Notes: generated from the letters alone by a model not told the origin. A stretch of 10,007 nt of DNA from an uncultured Erysipelotrichaceae bacterium (GCA_937902945.1 CALEMD010000270.1:1-10007); one strand, 5' to 3'; shown: positions 1-6,616, numbered from the stretch's first letter. Program-made: numbers and translations.

Positions 1-539
1 GCTATGATCTTTCTGATCCAGTACAGATTCGTGATAGATGCATGCTGGAAGTGATGTATGCCTGCGGACTGCGTGTTTCTGAATGCGCAGGAATCAAAAT
101 CAGCGATATCAATCTTTCCGAAAAATTCCTGAGTGTTGTTGGCAAGGAGTCAAAAGAACGGATGGTTCCTTTCTATCCTAGATGCGGACAGCTTATTGAA
201 CTTTACCTGAAAGATGCAAGACCGGAATTCATGCAGAAGACAGAAGAACATGGCATTCTGTTCGTCAGTGCAAAGGGCAGACCGATAACCTCAAGAAGCA
301 TTGAGCTGATAACCGAGAAAAGTGCAGCACAGGCAGGTCTTTCTATTCATGTGCATCCGCATATGCTGCGGCATTCTTTCGCTACGCATCTGCTTGATAA
401 TGGCGCCGATTTGAGAGTTGTGCAGGAATTGCTAGGACACGAGAATCTGTCTACAACGCAGATTTATACGCATGTAACAGCAGATAGGCTCAAAAAAGTA
501 GTAGATATGGCTCATCCGCATGCGAAAAAGGCAAAATAA
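1..539 (+). CDS. xerC: Tyrosine recombinase XerC/XerD family, 3' part (5' end outside window)
   Basis: This is the C-terminal catalytic domain of a Xer site-specific recombinase, the enzyme class that resolves chromosome dimers at dif sites. The frame is open from base 3 with no start in the window, so the gene begins upstream. All catalytic residues are visible: Arg (codon 72-74, in GLRVSE), the hairpin Lys in VGKESKER, HxxR (His 360-362, Arg 369-371, in HPHMLRHSFATH), His (438-440, LLGH) and the nucleophilic Tyr (465-467, in TTQIYTHV). The C-terminal AHPHAKKAK and the segment RDRCMLEVMYACGLRVSE resemble XerC more than XerD. In Bacillus, xerC (codV) also lies some genes upstream of rpsB, which supports XerC. 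The XerC/XerD choice is less certain than the family. The gene ends with TAA, and no T-run terminator follows it. Confidence 0.9.
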   Translation, partial: YDLSDPVQIRDRCMLEVMYACGLRVSECAGIKISDINLSEKFLSVVGKESKERMVPFYPRCGQLIELYLKDARPEFMQKTEEHGILFVSAKGRPITSRSIELITEKSAAQAGLSIHVHPHMLRHSFATHLLDNGADLRVVQELLGHENLSTTQIYTHVTADRLKKVVDMAHPHAKKAK

Positions 540-555
540 TGCCGTTTTTGCATGA

Positions 556-579
556 TTTTCCTTCTATCAGCAAGGAAAA
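556..579. repeat. Perfect inverted repeat, 8-bp arms, upstream of rpsB
   Basis: TTTTCCTT (556-563) is exactly complementary to AAGGAAAA (572-579), with an 8-base loop between them. There is no T-run on either side of the stem on either strand, so it is not an ordinary intrinsic terminator. It covers the -35 region of the proposed rpsB promoter. It could be an operator or a hairpin at the 3' end of the recombinase transcript; the sequence does not decide between them. Confidence 0.4.
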
Positions 580-590
580 CATGATATCAT
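562..590 (+). promoter_or_regulatory. Probable promoter for rpsB-tsf (extended -10)
   Basis: TATCAT at 585-590 is preceded directly by TGA (582-584), giving an extended -10 (TGnTATCAT). A weak -35 (TTCTAT, 562-567) lies 17 bases upstream. Transcription would start near 597, just before the first hairpin of the leader, which fits. The -10 lies in a perfect 10-base palindrome (581-590), and the -35 lies in an inverted repeat (556-579). No other good promoter is visible between the recombinase gene and rpsB. The call rests on sequence match only. Confidence 0.45.
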
Positions 591-596
591 CTAATA

Positions 597-715
597 CGGC
601 ATCGCCTGAATGCGATGTACTTCTCACATTGTGGATTCATCATCCCGTGCAGACTTACGTCTGTTGATGATGCTCGAAGCAGTGGCGGAAAACAACGGAA
701 AGCGAGGAAAATAAA
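597..715 (+). promoter_or_regulatory. Structured 5' leader of rpsB
   Basis: About 119 bases separate the predicted transcription start from the rpsB start codon. A first hairpin pairs 600-605 with 612-617. A second, two-part hairpin pairs CATCATC (638-644) with GATGATG (666-672) and, after an asymmetric internal loop, CAGAC (650-654) with GTCTG (659-663) around a four-base TTAC loop. The SD (GAGG, 704-707) can also pair with CTCG (673-676) through overlapping CGAG (703-706). Autogenous control of rpsB by S2 through its leader is established in gamma-proteobacteria. That the same happens here is an inference from the position and the long paired segments. Confidence 0.45.
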
Positions 716-1726
716 ATGACTGTTGTTTCAATGAGGAAAATGCTGGAGAATGGAGTTCATTTCGGACATCAGACACGCAAGTGGAACCCGAAGATGAAGC
801 CATATATCTACACAGCAAAGAATGCTATTTACATCATCGATCTTGCTAAAACTGAAGTAATGCTCGACAAGGCTTATGCGGCTATGAAGAAGATAGCTGA
901 AGACGGCGGAAAAGTTCTGTTCGTAGGAACTAAAAAGCAGGCTCAGGCTACCATTCTTGAGGAAGCACTGAGAAGCGGAAGCTTCTATGTCAACCAGAGA
1001 TGGCTTGGCGGCACAATGACAAACTTCCGTACAATTCAGAAGAGCATCAAGCGTCTTCTTGAAATCGAAGAGATGGAAACAAGCGGAACAATCAACAGCT
1101 ATACAAAAAAGGAGCAGTCTGTACTTCTGAAGAAGAAGGATCGTATGGACAACTTCCTTGGCGGAATCAAGGAGATGAAGAAGCTCCCAGATGCAATCTT
1201 CGTCATTGATCCAATTGAAGAGCACAATGCAATTGCTGAAGCAAAGAAACTGAACATCCCTGTATTTGCACTGATTGACACAAATGCCGATCCAAATACA
1301 GTTGACTACCCGATTCCTTCAAATGATGATGCAGTACGTTCCATCAAACTGATGGTTGGCATCATGGCAGATGCTATCGTTGAAGCTAAGGGTGGAGTTC
1401 TTGAATTTGCATATCAGGAAGATCTGACAGCTGAAGACATCACAATGAAAGATGTTATGATCAATGTTGATCAGCAGGCAGCTGAATATGAAAAGAAGCG
1501 CAGAGCAAGAATGGAAGAGCGCCGTGCAGCTATGGCTAACGGACGCCGTCCGTATTTTGGCAACAATGCTGAACACCGTGTATTCCGCAAGGATGGAAAC
1601 GGACCGCGTTCTGCATCCAGCCGTCCATCTGCTGCTCGCACTGCAGCTCCAGCTGAAGTAAAGCCAGCTGAAGCAGCAAAGGAATCCAAACCTGAGGAGA
1701 AAACAGCAGTTAAGGAGGAAAACTAA
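716..1726 (+). CDS. rpsB: 30S ribosomal protein S2, with long C-terminal extension
   Basis: This is S2, a small-subunit protein needed for docking S1/mRNA and for 30S assembly. The N terminus (MTVVSMRKMLENGVHFGHQTRK) matches the family's usual start, so the ATG at 716 is chosen; its SD is GAGG at 704-707, 8 bases upstream. Other S2 hallmarks are QRWLGGTMTNF, FVIDPIEEHNAIAEAKKLNIPVFALIDTNADP and DYPIPSNDDAVRSIKLM (up to about residue 215). Family members are usually about 240-260 residues; this one has 336. The extra C-terminal part is first Arg/Lys-rich (about 259-300), then Ala/Pro/Lys/Glu-rich (about 301-336), probably disordered and RNA-facing. The last codons contain the AAGGAGG (1712-1718) that serves tsf, so the two genes are probably translationally coupled. 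The identification is certain; the role of the tail is unknown. Confidence 0.98.
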   Translation: MTVVSMRKMLENGVHFGHQTRKWNPKMKPYIYTAKNAIYIIDLAKTEVMLDKAYAAMKKIAEDGGKVLFVGTKKQAQATILEEALRSGSFYVNQRWLGGTMTNFRTIQKSIKRLLEIEEMETSGTINSYTKKEQSVLLKKKDRMDNFLGGIKEMKKLPDAIFVIDPIEEHNAIAEAKKLNIPVFALIDTNADPNTVDYPIPSNDDAVRSIKLMVGIMADAIVEAKGGVLEFAYQEDLTAEDITMKDVMINVDQQAAEYEKKRRARMEERRAAMANGRRPYFGNNAEHRVFRKDGNGPRSASSRPSAARTAAPAEVKPAEAAKESKPEEKTAVKEEN

Positions 1727-1727
1727 A

Positions 1728-2630
1728 GTGGCAATTACCGCACAGCAAGTAAAAGAACTTCGTGAGAAGACCGGCGCAGGAATGATGGACTGCAAAAAAG
1801 CCCTGACTGAATGCAATGGAGATATGGAAAAGTCTGTTGATTGGCTGCGTGAAAAAGGAATCGCAAAAGCAGCTAAGAAACAGGGAAGAATTGCAGCAGA
1901 AGGACTTTCAAAGGTTCTTGTTGAAGGAAACAGATGCTGCTTAGTAGAGGTCAATTCTGAAACTGACTTTGTTGCAAAGAATGATAAATTCCTTGCATTG
2001 CTTGATGATACAGCACATGCAATCATTGAAGCTAAGCCAGCAGATACAGAAGCTGCTTTGAAATTGAGTGTCAATGGAGAACTTCTCTCTGATGCATTCG
2101 TCAATGCAGTTGCAGTTATCGGCGAGAAGATTACACTCCGCCGTTTCGCTGTTCTTGAAAAAACAGATGATGAGATCTTTGGAACATACATGCACATGGG
2201 CGGAACAATCAGTTCTGCTGTAGTAGTCAAGGGAACAGCTGATGGACAGGTCGCAAAAGATATGGCTATGCAGATTGCTTCCATGGCTCCAAGCTATGTC
2301 TCCCGCAATGATATGCCGGCTGATGTAGTTGAACATGAACGTTCTATTCAGACTGAACTTGCTAAGAATGATGAATCATTGGCAAATAAGCCTGAAAAGA
2401 TCATGGCAGGAATCGTTGAAGGACGTCTGTCAAAGAGTCTGCAGGATATGTGCTTGGTTGATCAGATCTATTTCAAGAATCAGGATCTGAAATGCAAAGA
2501 CTATCTGAAAGAGAACCATGCTGAAGTAGTCACATTTGTCCGCTACCAGGTAGGCGAAGGTCTTGAAAAGCGTGAAGAGAACTTTGCTGAAGAAGTAGCT
2601 AAGCAGACAGCAGAAGCACAGATGAAATAA
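1728..2630 (+). CDS. tsf: Translation elongation factor Ts
   Basis: EF-Ts is the cytoplasmic guanine-nucleotide exchange factor that recycles EF-Tu from its GDP form. The N-terminal UBA-like region (residues about 3-50, with VKELREKTGAGMMDCKKAL) and the exchange motif ETDFVAKND (about residue 80) are both present. The C terminus reads QDMCLVDQIYFKNQ and ends in the usual dimerisation-domain style. At 300 residues it is full length. It starts with GTG at 1728, one base after the rpsB stop, and uses the AAGGAGG inside the end of rpsB (1712-1718, 9 bases upstream). The pair is ended by the terminator at 2631-2656. pyrH and frr, which commonly follow tsf, are absent. Confidence 0.98.
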   Translation: MAITAQQVKELREKTGAGMMDCKKALTECNGDMEKSVDWLREKGIAKAAKKQGRIAAEGLSKVLVEGNRCCLVEVNSETDFVAKNDKFLALLDDTAHAIIEAKPADTEAALKLSVNGELLSDAFVNAVAVIGEKITLRRFAVLEKTDDEIFGTYMHMGGTISSAVVVKGTADGQVAKDMAMQIASMAPSYVSRNDMPADVVEHERSIQTELAKNDESLANKPEKIMAGIVEGRLSKSLQDMCLVDQIYFKNQDLKCKDYLKENHAEVVTFVRYQVGEGLEKREENFAEEVAKQTAEAQMK

Positions 2631-2656
2631 AGGCAGGAGAAATCCTGCTTTTTTTA
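2631..2656 (+). terminator. Intrinsic terminator of rpsB-tsf
   Basis: A stem pairs GCAGGA (2633-2638) with TCCTGC (2643-2648) around a GAAA tetraloop. The outer bases 2631-2632 can extend the pairing into the T-run. Seven T residues follow (2649-2655). It begins directly after the tsf stop codon. Confidence 0.92.
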
Positions 2657-2670
2657 TATAACCAGATTAC

Positions 2671-2699
2671 TTTTCAAAAACATGTACGGCGTATATAAT
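2671..2699 (+). promoter_or_regulatory. Sigma-A-type promoter of the 136-residue hypothetical gene
   Basis: A perfect TATAAT -10 (2694-2699) lies 17 bases after TTTTCA (2671-2676), which matches the -35 consensus at four of six positions. The start point would be near 2706, leaving a leader of only about 20 bases before the ATG at 2726. It sits between the tsf terminator and the gene's strong AGGAGG (2711-2716). Confidence 0.75.
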
Positions 2700-2725
2700 A
2701 CGTTTGTAGCAGGAGGATATGACAT

Positions 2726-3136
2726 ATGAAGGCAGCAAAAGTTATTGTCTGTGACAGTTTCGAATATGATGATATTGTTCTGATCAGCAGAGATGCAGAT
2801 GGTCGCTATTATCTTGGACACTCATTCTATTATGGCGGCCGTGATTCTAATTATCTTCTTTTCCTGTATAAAGATGAACTGCCTCTGAAGAAAGATGGAG
2901 ATCTACTGAGTGCATGGAATGATCTCGATGATAATTCCTTCAGAACTGTTATCGTTTCTGAAACTGACAATCAGATTGCAGTAGAGGATTTCCTATATTC
3001 TCACGGGCATAATAGAGACTGGAAATCGATTGCCTATCGAAGTGTTGAAAACTATTCAGAGATCGATGAAGACTTTGCAAAGGAAGAACTGAATCCTGGT
3101 GAAGTCATTGGATACGCAATATTAAAGGATAGGTAA
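2726..3136 (+). CDS. Hypothetical protein, 136 residues, acidic and soluble
   Basis: I do not recognise this gene. It encodes a 136-residue protein rich in Asp and Glu, with many Tyr (for example YYLGHSFYYGG near residues 28-38), no signal peptide and no membrane segment. Alternating hydrophobic stretches such as KVIVCD, DIVLIS, NYLLFLY, FRTVIVS and IGYAILKD suggest a beta-rich, compact fold. The C-terminal part (VGN-less, NYSEIDEDFAKEELNPGEVIGYAIL) is strongly acidic. The ATG at 2726 has AGGAGG 9 bases upstream (2711-2716). The gene is a unit on its own, with a promoter directly upstream and a terminator at 3165-3191, and separates the rpsB-tsf genes from the PTS operon. Coding is supported by the good SD, promoter and terminator. 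No function can be assigned. Confidence 0.85.
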   Translation: MKAAKVIVCDSFEYDDIVLISRDADGRYYLGHSFYYGGRDSNYLLFLYKDELPLKKDGDLLSAWNDLDDNSFRTVIVSETDNQIAVEDFLYSHGHNRDWKSIAYRSVENYSEIDEDFAKEELNPGEVIGYAILKDR

Positions 3137-3164
3137 TCAGCAGAGTCTTCTTGACCTAGAACAG

Positions 3165-3191
3165 ACCATTCCGCAATCGGGATGGTTTTTT
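3165..3191 (+). terminator. Intrinsic terminator after the hypothetical gene
   Basis: The arms 3165-3173 and 3178-3186 pair through nine positions, with one G-T pair, around a four-base loop (CAAT). A run of six T residues (3186-3191) follows or overlaps the end of the stem. It lies 28 bases after the stop codon and isolates the gene from the PTS operon. Confidence 0.88.
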
Positions 3192-3261
3192 ATATGCAGT
3201 TTCAAAATATGCAGAAGAAATGAGCAGGCATAAACAGTGTTGTTCCACATTAATCTGGCAA

Positions 3262-3300
3262 TGAAAAGTATTAGTGAAAAGAATATTGTGAAGATATAAT
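3262..3300 (+). promoter_or_regulatory. Probable activator-dependent promoter of the PTS operon
   Basis: A perfect TATAAT (3295-3300) lies 27 bases before the first gene, but no acceptable -35 is present at 16-18 bases. Where the -35 should be there are direct repeats: TGAAAAG at 3262-3268 and 3275-3281, then TGTGAAG at 3287-3293 (reading the last as a diverged copy), at 13-14 base steps. ATTAGTGAA (3270-3278) and ATTGTGAA (3285-3292) are also near copies. A good -10 without a -35, plus repeats, suits a promoter turned on by a bound activator, plausibly the PRD protein encoded just downstream. That link is an inference. Confidence 0.5.
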
Positions 3301-3327
3301 CAAAATGTAAGAAGGGGCACAGAACGT

Positions 3328-5283
3328 ATGGCAGAAGACAATAGCCGCAGAAAACATATATTAAGATTGCTTTCTGATGCGCAGGATTACGTCACCTGTG
3401 CTCAGCTGAAGCGGAATTTCAGTGTGTCTGATAAGACTATATATAATGACATATCTAAACTGAATGATGAATTGAGCGGGCACGGCATTCAAGTTATCAG
3501 TGTTCCTCGTCATGGCATGAAGCTTGAAGGCAGCAGAAAAGATATTCAGAGTTTTCTGAGCAGTCAGGATACCGACAGCAGCACTATGTATTCACCCATC
3601 TATCGTCAGATTGAGATAGTCCGCCGTCTGATTGTTCTTGATCAGACTGTGAATTATGAAGAAATGGCCGATGAGTATTTAGTAAGTGCATCTTCACTTC
3701 GTTCTGACGTAGAGAAGATTCGCAGAATACTGATAAAGACAGATGCAAAGATTATTTCAAACAATACAGGAACATATATCAATGGTACTGAGAGACAGAT
3801 CCAGAGTGCTCTGAAACTGTATATTATGAACATGATGCCAAAGCGCGGCAATGCGCTGATGTCTATAGAAACAGAACCGGTCATGAAGCAGATATTTGAA
3901 GATTCTATGTTGGCATTTGTAAGTGACATTACGGATGGCCTGAGCAGAAATAACCATAAGCCGCTGTTCACAAGCTATTTGAATTCACTGTTTATCAGCT
4001 TGGCTTGCATGTTTGCAAGAGCAAGTCATGGCAAACATGTTGAGAAGGATAAAGAATTCGTATTCCAGAACATGAAATACATGGAAACTTACATGATTGC
4101 TCTGAGTATTGCAGATAAGATCAACAAGGATATGGCATTAGTCCTGCAGGAAAATGATATTGAATATATCAGTGAACTGCTGTTTGTTCATGGCATTGAA
4201 CCTACATTGAAGAAACATAAGCCAGATGAAACATTTGTGAATCCTGTTGATTCAGCAATTCGCGAAATGAGCAGCATTCTTCAGGTAGATCTGACCCGTG
4301 ACAGCAAACTGAAGGAATCGCTGCTATCCCATGTTGTACCGATGATCTATAGACTGAAGAACGGTTTCATCATCAAGAATCCTCTGCTTGACAGCATTAA
4401 GAAAAGATACATTGTTATGTTTTCACTGACATGGTATGTTTCATCAATTTTCGAACAGAAATTTCATGTTTCGCTGAATGATGATGAAGTGTCATTTCTA
4501 ACAATACATTTTCAGGTGGCATTTGACAGGAAATATAAGCCAAAGAATATTCTGATTGTTTGTCCAATCGGACTGTCAACATCGGAACTTGTCTTTAATA
4601 AGGTAAGACAGATCATTCCTGAAAAGGATAATGTAGAAACAGCTTCACTCGAGCAGATCTATCACAATGATATAAGCGATGTATCTTTCATTATCTCACT
4701 GACACCGCTCCAGAATATTGATAAGAAGATTATCTATGTGTCGTTATTGCTGACACAGAACGATATCAGCCAGATCAGTTCGTATTATCTCGATCTCAAT
4801 GAGAAGATCAACAGCCTGCGTGATAACAAGAAAACAGGCATATCAATGCTTAGCAGCTATCTAGATCCTGCTTTCAATTTCTTCCAGTGCAGCTGCGGTG
4901 ATAAGGATCATGTGCTGGATCTGATGATCAGCCGCTATGAACAGGAAAAAATGGTTACAGATGATTTCCGGCAGTCAATATTCAGCCGTGAAAAAATGGG
5001 CGTAACAAGTATTTCCACAGGCGTTGCCATGCCGCATGCGGCGATGGGAACGGTAAAGAAAAGCAGAATCTCAATTCTGACCCTTCAGAATCCAATCGAT
5101 TGGGAAGGAAATATGGTGCAGCTTGTAGTGCTGCTTGCAGTGTCTGAAGAAGATGCAAATCAGATTAAGGAAGTAGTATCTGAGCTATGCGAGATTTTCG
5201 AATCTAAAGAAATGATAGAGCGTGTACTGCGTGTAAAAAACAATCAGGAGTTTGGCATTCTCCTGCAGGACTGGAATAAATAA
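3328..5283 (+). CDS. PRD-containing PTS-controlled transcriptional activator (MtlR/LicR type) with EIIB-like and EIIA domains
   Basis: This is a 651-residue DNA-binding activator whose activity is set by PTS phosphorylation. Domain order: a helix-turn-helix at about 1-70 (SDKTIYNDISKLNDELS), a second helix-turn-helix-like region at about 90-160, PRD1 at about 190-290, PRD2 at about 300-405, a Gat-type EIIB-like domain from about 407 with Cys412 in IVCPIGLSTS, and a C-terminal EIIA domain from about 510 with active-site His570 in AMPHAAM. PRD2 keeps both expected His residues (His335 in SHVVPMIYRL and His394 in IHFQVAF). In PRD1 the position 7 residues before Arg231 is Ser224 instead of His. 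In the MtlR family, PRD2 phosphorylation by HPr activates and phosphorylation of the EIIB-like domain by the cognate EIIA inhibits. It uses ATG at 3328 with AAGGGG at 3312-3317. It is the first gene of the operon, 20 bases before EIIA. The specific inducer is unknown. Confidence 0.92.
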   Translation: MAEDNSRRKHILRLLSDAQDYVTCAQLKRNFSVSDKTIYNDISKLNDELSGHGIQVISVPRHGMKLEGSRKDIQSFLSSQDTDSSTMYSPIYRQIEIVRRLIVLDQTVNYEEMADEYLVSASSLRSDVEKIRRILIKTDAKIISNNTGTYINGTERQIQSALKLYIMNMMPKRGNALMSIETEPVMKQIFEDSMLAFVSDITDGLSRNNHKPLFTSYLNSLFISLACMFARASHGKHVEKDKEFVFQNMKYMETYMIALSIADKINKDMALVLQENDIEYISELLFVHGIEPTLKKHKPDETFVNPVDSAIREMSSILQVDLTRDSKLKESLLSHVVPMIYRLKNGFIIKNPLLDSIKKRYIVMFSLTWYVSSIFEQKFHVSLNDDEVSFLTIHFQVAFDRKYKPKNILIVCPIGLSTSELVFNKVRQIIPEKDNVETASLEQIYHNDISDVSFIISLTPLQNIDKKIIYVSLLLTQNDISQISSYYLDLNEKINSLRDNKKTGISMLSSYLDPAFNFFQCSCGDKDHVLDLMISRYEQEKMVTDDFRQSIFSREKMGVTSISTGVAMPHAAMGTVKKSRISILTLQNPIDWEGNMVQLVVLLAVSEEDANQIKEVVSELCEIFESKEMIERVLRVKNNQEFGILLQDWNK

Positions 5284-5303
5284 ATCACAGGGAGGAATCG
5301 CAA

Positions 5304-5762
5304 ATGAATTTTGATGAAAAAATCTGTCTTTTAAAAAGAGATGCTGCTTCGCAGGAGGAAGCACTGAAGCTTCTCGCCAATGAATTCAACAAAGCGGATG
5401 TTGTAAACGAAGGTTTTATGAATGGAATTCTTGAACGTGAAGTTCTGTATCCGACCGGATTGCTGCTGGCTGATGGGAGCGGAGTGGCAATACCGCATAC
5501 GGATGGAGACAAGGTGAAGAGATCACAGATTGGATTTCTTTCATTGAATAAGCCTGTCAAGTTCTATGAGATGGGTCAGACGCAGCATGAAATTGAAGTA
5601 GATAAGATCTTCATGCTGGCATTGAAAGAAGCACATGAACAGCTTGAGACATTGCAGAATCTGATGAATCTGTTTATGAACGAAGAACTGATGCATCGTT
5701 TGGATCTGTGTACTGCTGAAGAACAGTATCTCGAGATAATCAAAGACTCGGGACTGGAATAG
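5304..5762 (+). CDS. PTS EIIA component, galactitol/fructose type (GatA-like)
   Basis: Cytoplasmic phosphocarrier, 152 residues, of the PTS EIIA type-2 family. It accepts phosphate from phospho-HPr on a His and passes it to the EIIB Cys. The active His is His65 in GVAIPHTDGD. The preceding FMNGILEREVLYPTGLLL and the following QIGFLSLNKPVKFYEMG are typical of GatA-like proteins. The length fits the family (about 150). ATG at 5304 has GGAGG at 5291-5295. The stop TAG (5760-5762) overlaps the AGGAGG (5761-5766) of the aldolase gene, which suggests coupled translation. EIIB and EIIC partners are encoded further down the same operon, while the preceding regulator carries its own EIIA domain. Substrate cannot be read from this subunit. 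Confidence 0.93.
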   Translation: MNFDEKICLLKRDAASQEEALKLLANEFNKADVVNEGFMNGILEREVLYPTGLLLADGSGVAIPHTDGDKVKRSQIGFLSLNKPVKFYEMGQTQHEIEVDKIFMLALKEAHEQLETLQNLMNLFMNEELMHRLDLCTAEEQYLEIIKDSGLE

Positions 5763-5776
5763 GAGGGATAGACAGT

Positions 5777-6607
5777 ATGTTAGTTACTACAAGGGAAATG
5801 TTTGCAAAAGCAAAGGAAGGAAATTATGCAATTCCTTCTCCGGATTACTTCGATTCAAATTCCTGCAGAGCATATGTCAGGACTGCTGAAAAACTGCATC
5901 AGCCGACGATCATTTCTTACGCACAGGCACATTCAGAGATGCTAAATGTAGAAGAGGCAGCAATGATCGGTCTGTATTATGCAAAGCATGCATCTGTTGA
6001 GGTGGCTCTGCATCTGGATCATGGAACTACAAAAGAAGTTATCTTCAAGGCAATTGATTTGGGATTCTCTTCGGTAATGATTGATGCTTCCATGGAATCA
6101 TTTGAAAACAATGTGAGCCGTACTAAAGAAGTTGTCGAATATGCACATAAGCATGGCGTGACAGTAGAAGCAGAAATCGGTCATGTTGGTTCTGGTGAAA
6201 ACTATGAGAATCACGATGTAACAGATTCCATATATACAGAAGTCGATACAGCAAGAAAATTTGTGGAACAGACCAATGTAGATTCCCTGGCTGTATCCAT
6301 TGGAACGGCACATGGCAAATATAAGGGGACACCGATTATCAATTTTGACAGATTGCATGAACTGCATGAAGCAATATCTGTACCTCTTGTTCTGCATGGC
6401 GGATCTTCTTCAGGTGATGAGAATCTTCATAGATGTGCATCTGAAGGAATCAGCAAAATCAATATTTTTACGGATCTGATTGTTTCTGCCCTGGATCATG
6501 TAAATGAAGCGCATCCTGAAGATTATTTCAAGCTGCTGCATACGGCCGATGAAGGAATGATGGAAATGCTTGAGCATTACTATCATGTATTCGGCTGTGA
6601 CAGATAG
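5777..6607 (+). CDS. Class II (zinc) ketose-bisphosphate aldolase family, GatY/KbaY-like
   Basis: A 276-residue cytoplasmic TIM-barrel aldolase that should cleave a ketose (bis)phosphate to dihydroxyacetone phosphate and an aldehyde. Catalytic Asp81 and zinc ligand His82 lie in LHLDHG. The other zinc ligands are His179 (GTAHGKYKG) and His207 (VLHGGSSSGD), nearly the GatY spacing (82/83, 180, 208). VEAEIGHVG and KINIFTD match the family's acidic-loop and phosphate-site motifs. Two parts diverge: the N terminus reads AIPSPDYFDSNSC where FBA/GatY proteins have a AVPAFN-like stretch, and the usual HGGSG is HGGSS. These lie near the active site and suggest a substrate other than fructose or tagatose 1,6-bisphosphate. 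ATG at 5777 uses AGGAGG at 5761-5766, overlapping the EIIA stop. It is 9 bases before the TIM gene. Family certain; substrate unknown. Confidence 0.9.
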   Translation: MLVTTREMFAKAKEGNYAIPSPDYFDSNSCRAYVRTAEKLHQPTIISYAQAHSEMLNVEEAAMIGLYYAKHASVEVALHLDHGTTKEVIFKAIDLGFSSVMIDASMESFENNVSRTKEVVEYAHKHGVTVEAEIGHVGSGENYENHDVTDSIYTEVDTARKFVEQTNVDSLAVSIGTAHGKYKGTPIINFDRLHELHEAISVPLVLHGGSSSGDENLHRCASEGISKINIFTDLIVSALDHVNEAHPEDYFKLLHTADEGMMEMLEHYYHVFGCDR

Positions 6608-6616
6608 GAGGACAGC

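Noticed and set aside
1..539. Integrase of a mobile element
   Set aside because: The protein matches chromosomal XerC closely, with the HVHPHMLRHSFATH and LSTTQIYTHV patterns, and lies by housekeeping genes; there are no other mobile-element signs.
556..579. Intrinsic terminator for the recombinase gene
   Set aside because: The stem is perfect but AT-rich, and neither strand has a T-run after it.
1319..2284. Long open frame on the minus strand across rpsB and tsf (321 codons)
   Set aside because: It is the antisense of two certain genes, is rich in Ser/Cys/Phe as expected for a shadow frame, and has no matching family pattern.
3192..3327. Catabolite-responsive (cre) site before the PTS operon
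   Set aside because: I looked for the CcpA-type consensus with its central CG and found no convincing match; the direct repeats fit an activator site better.
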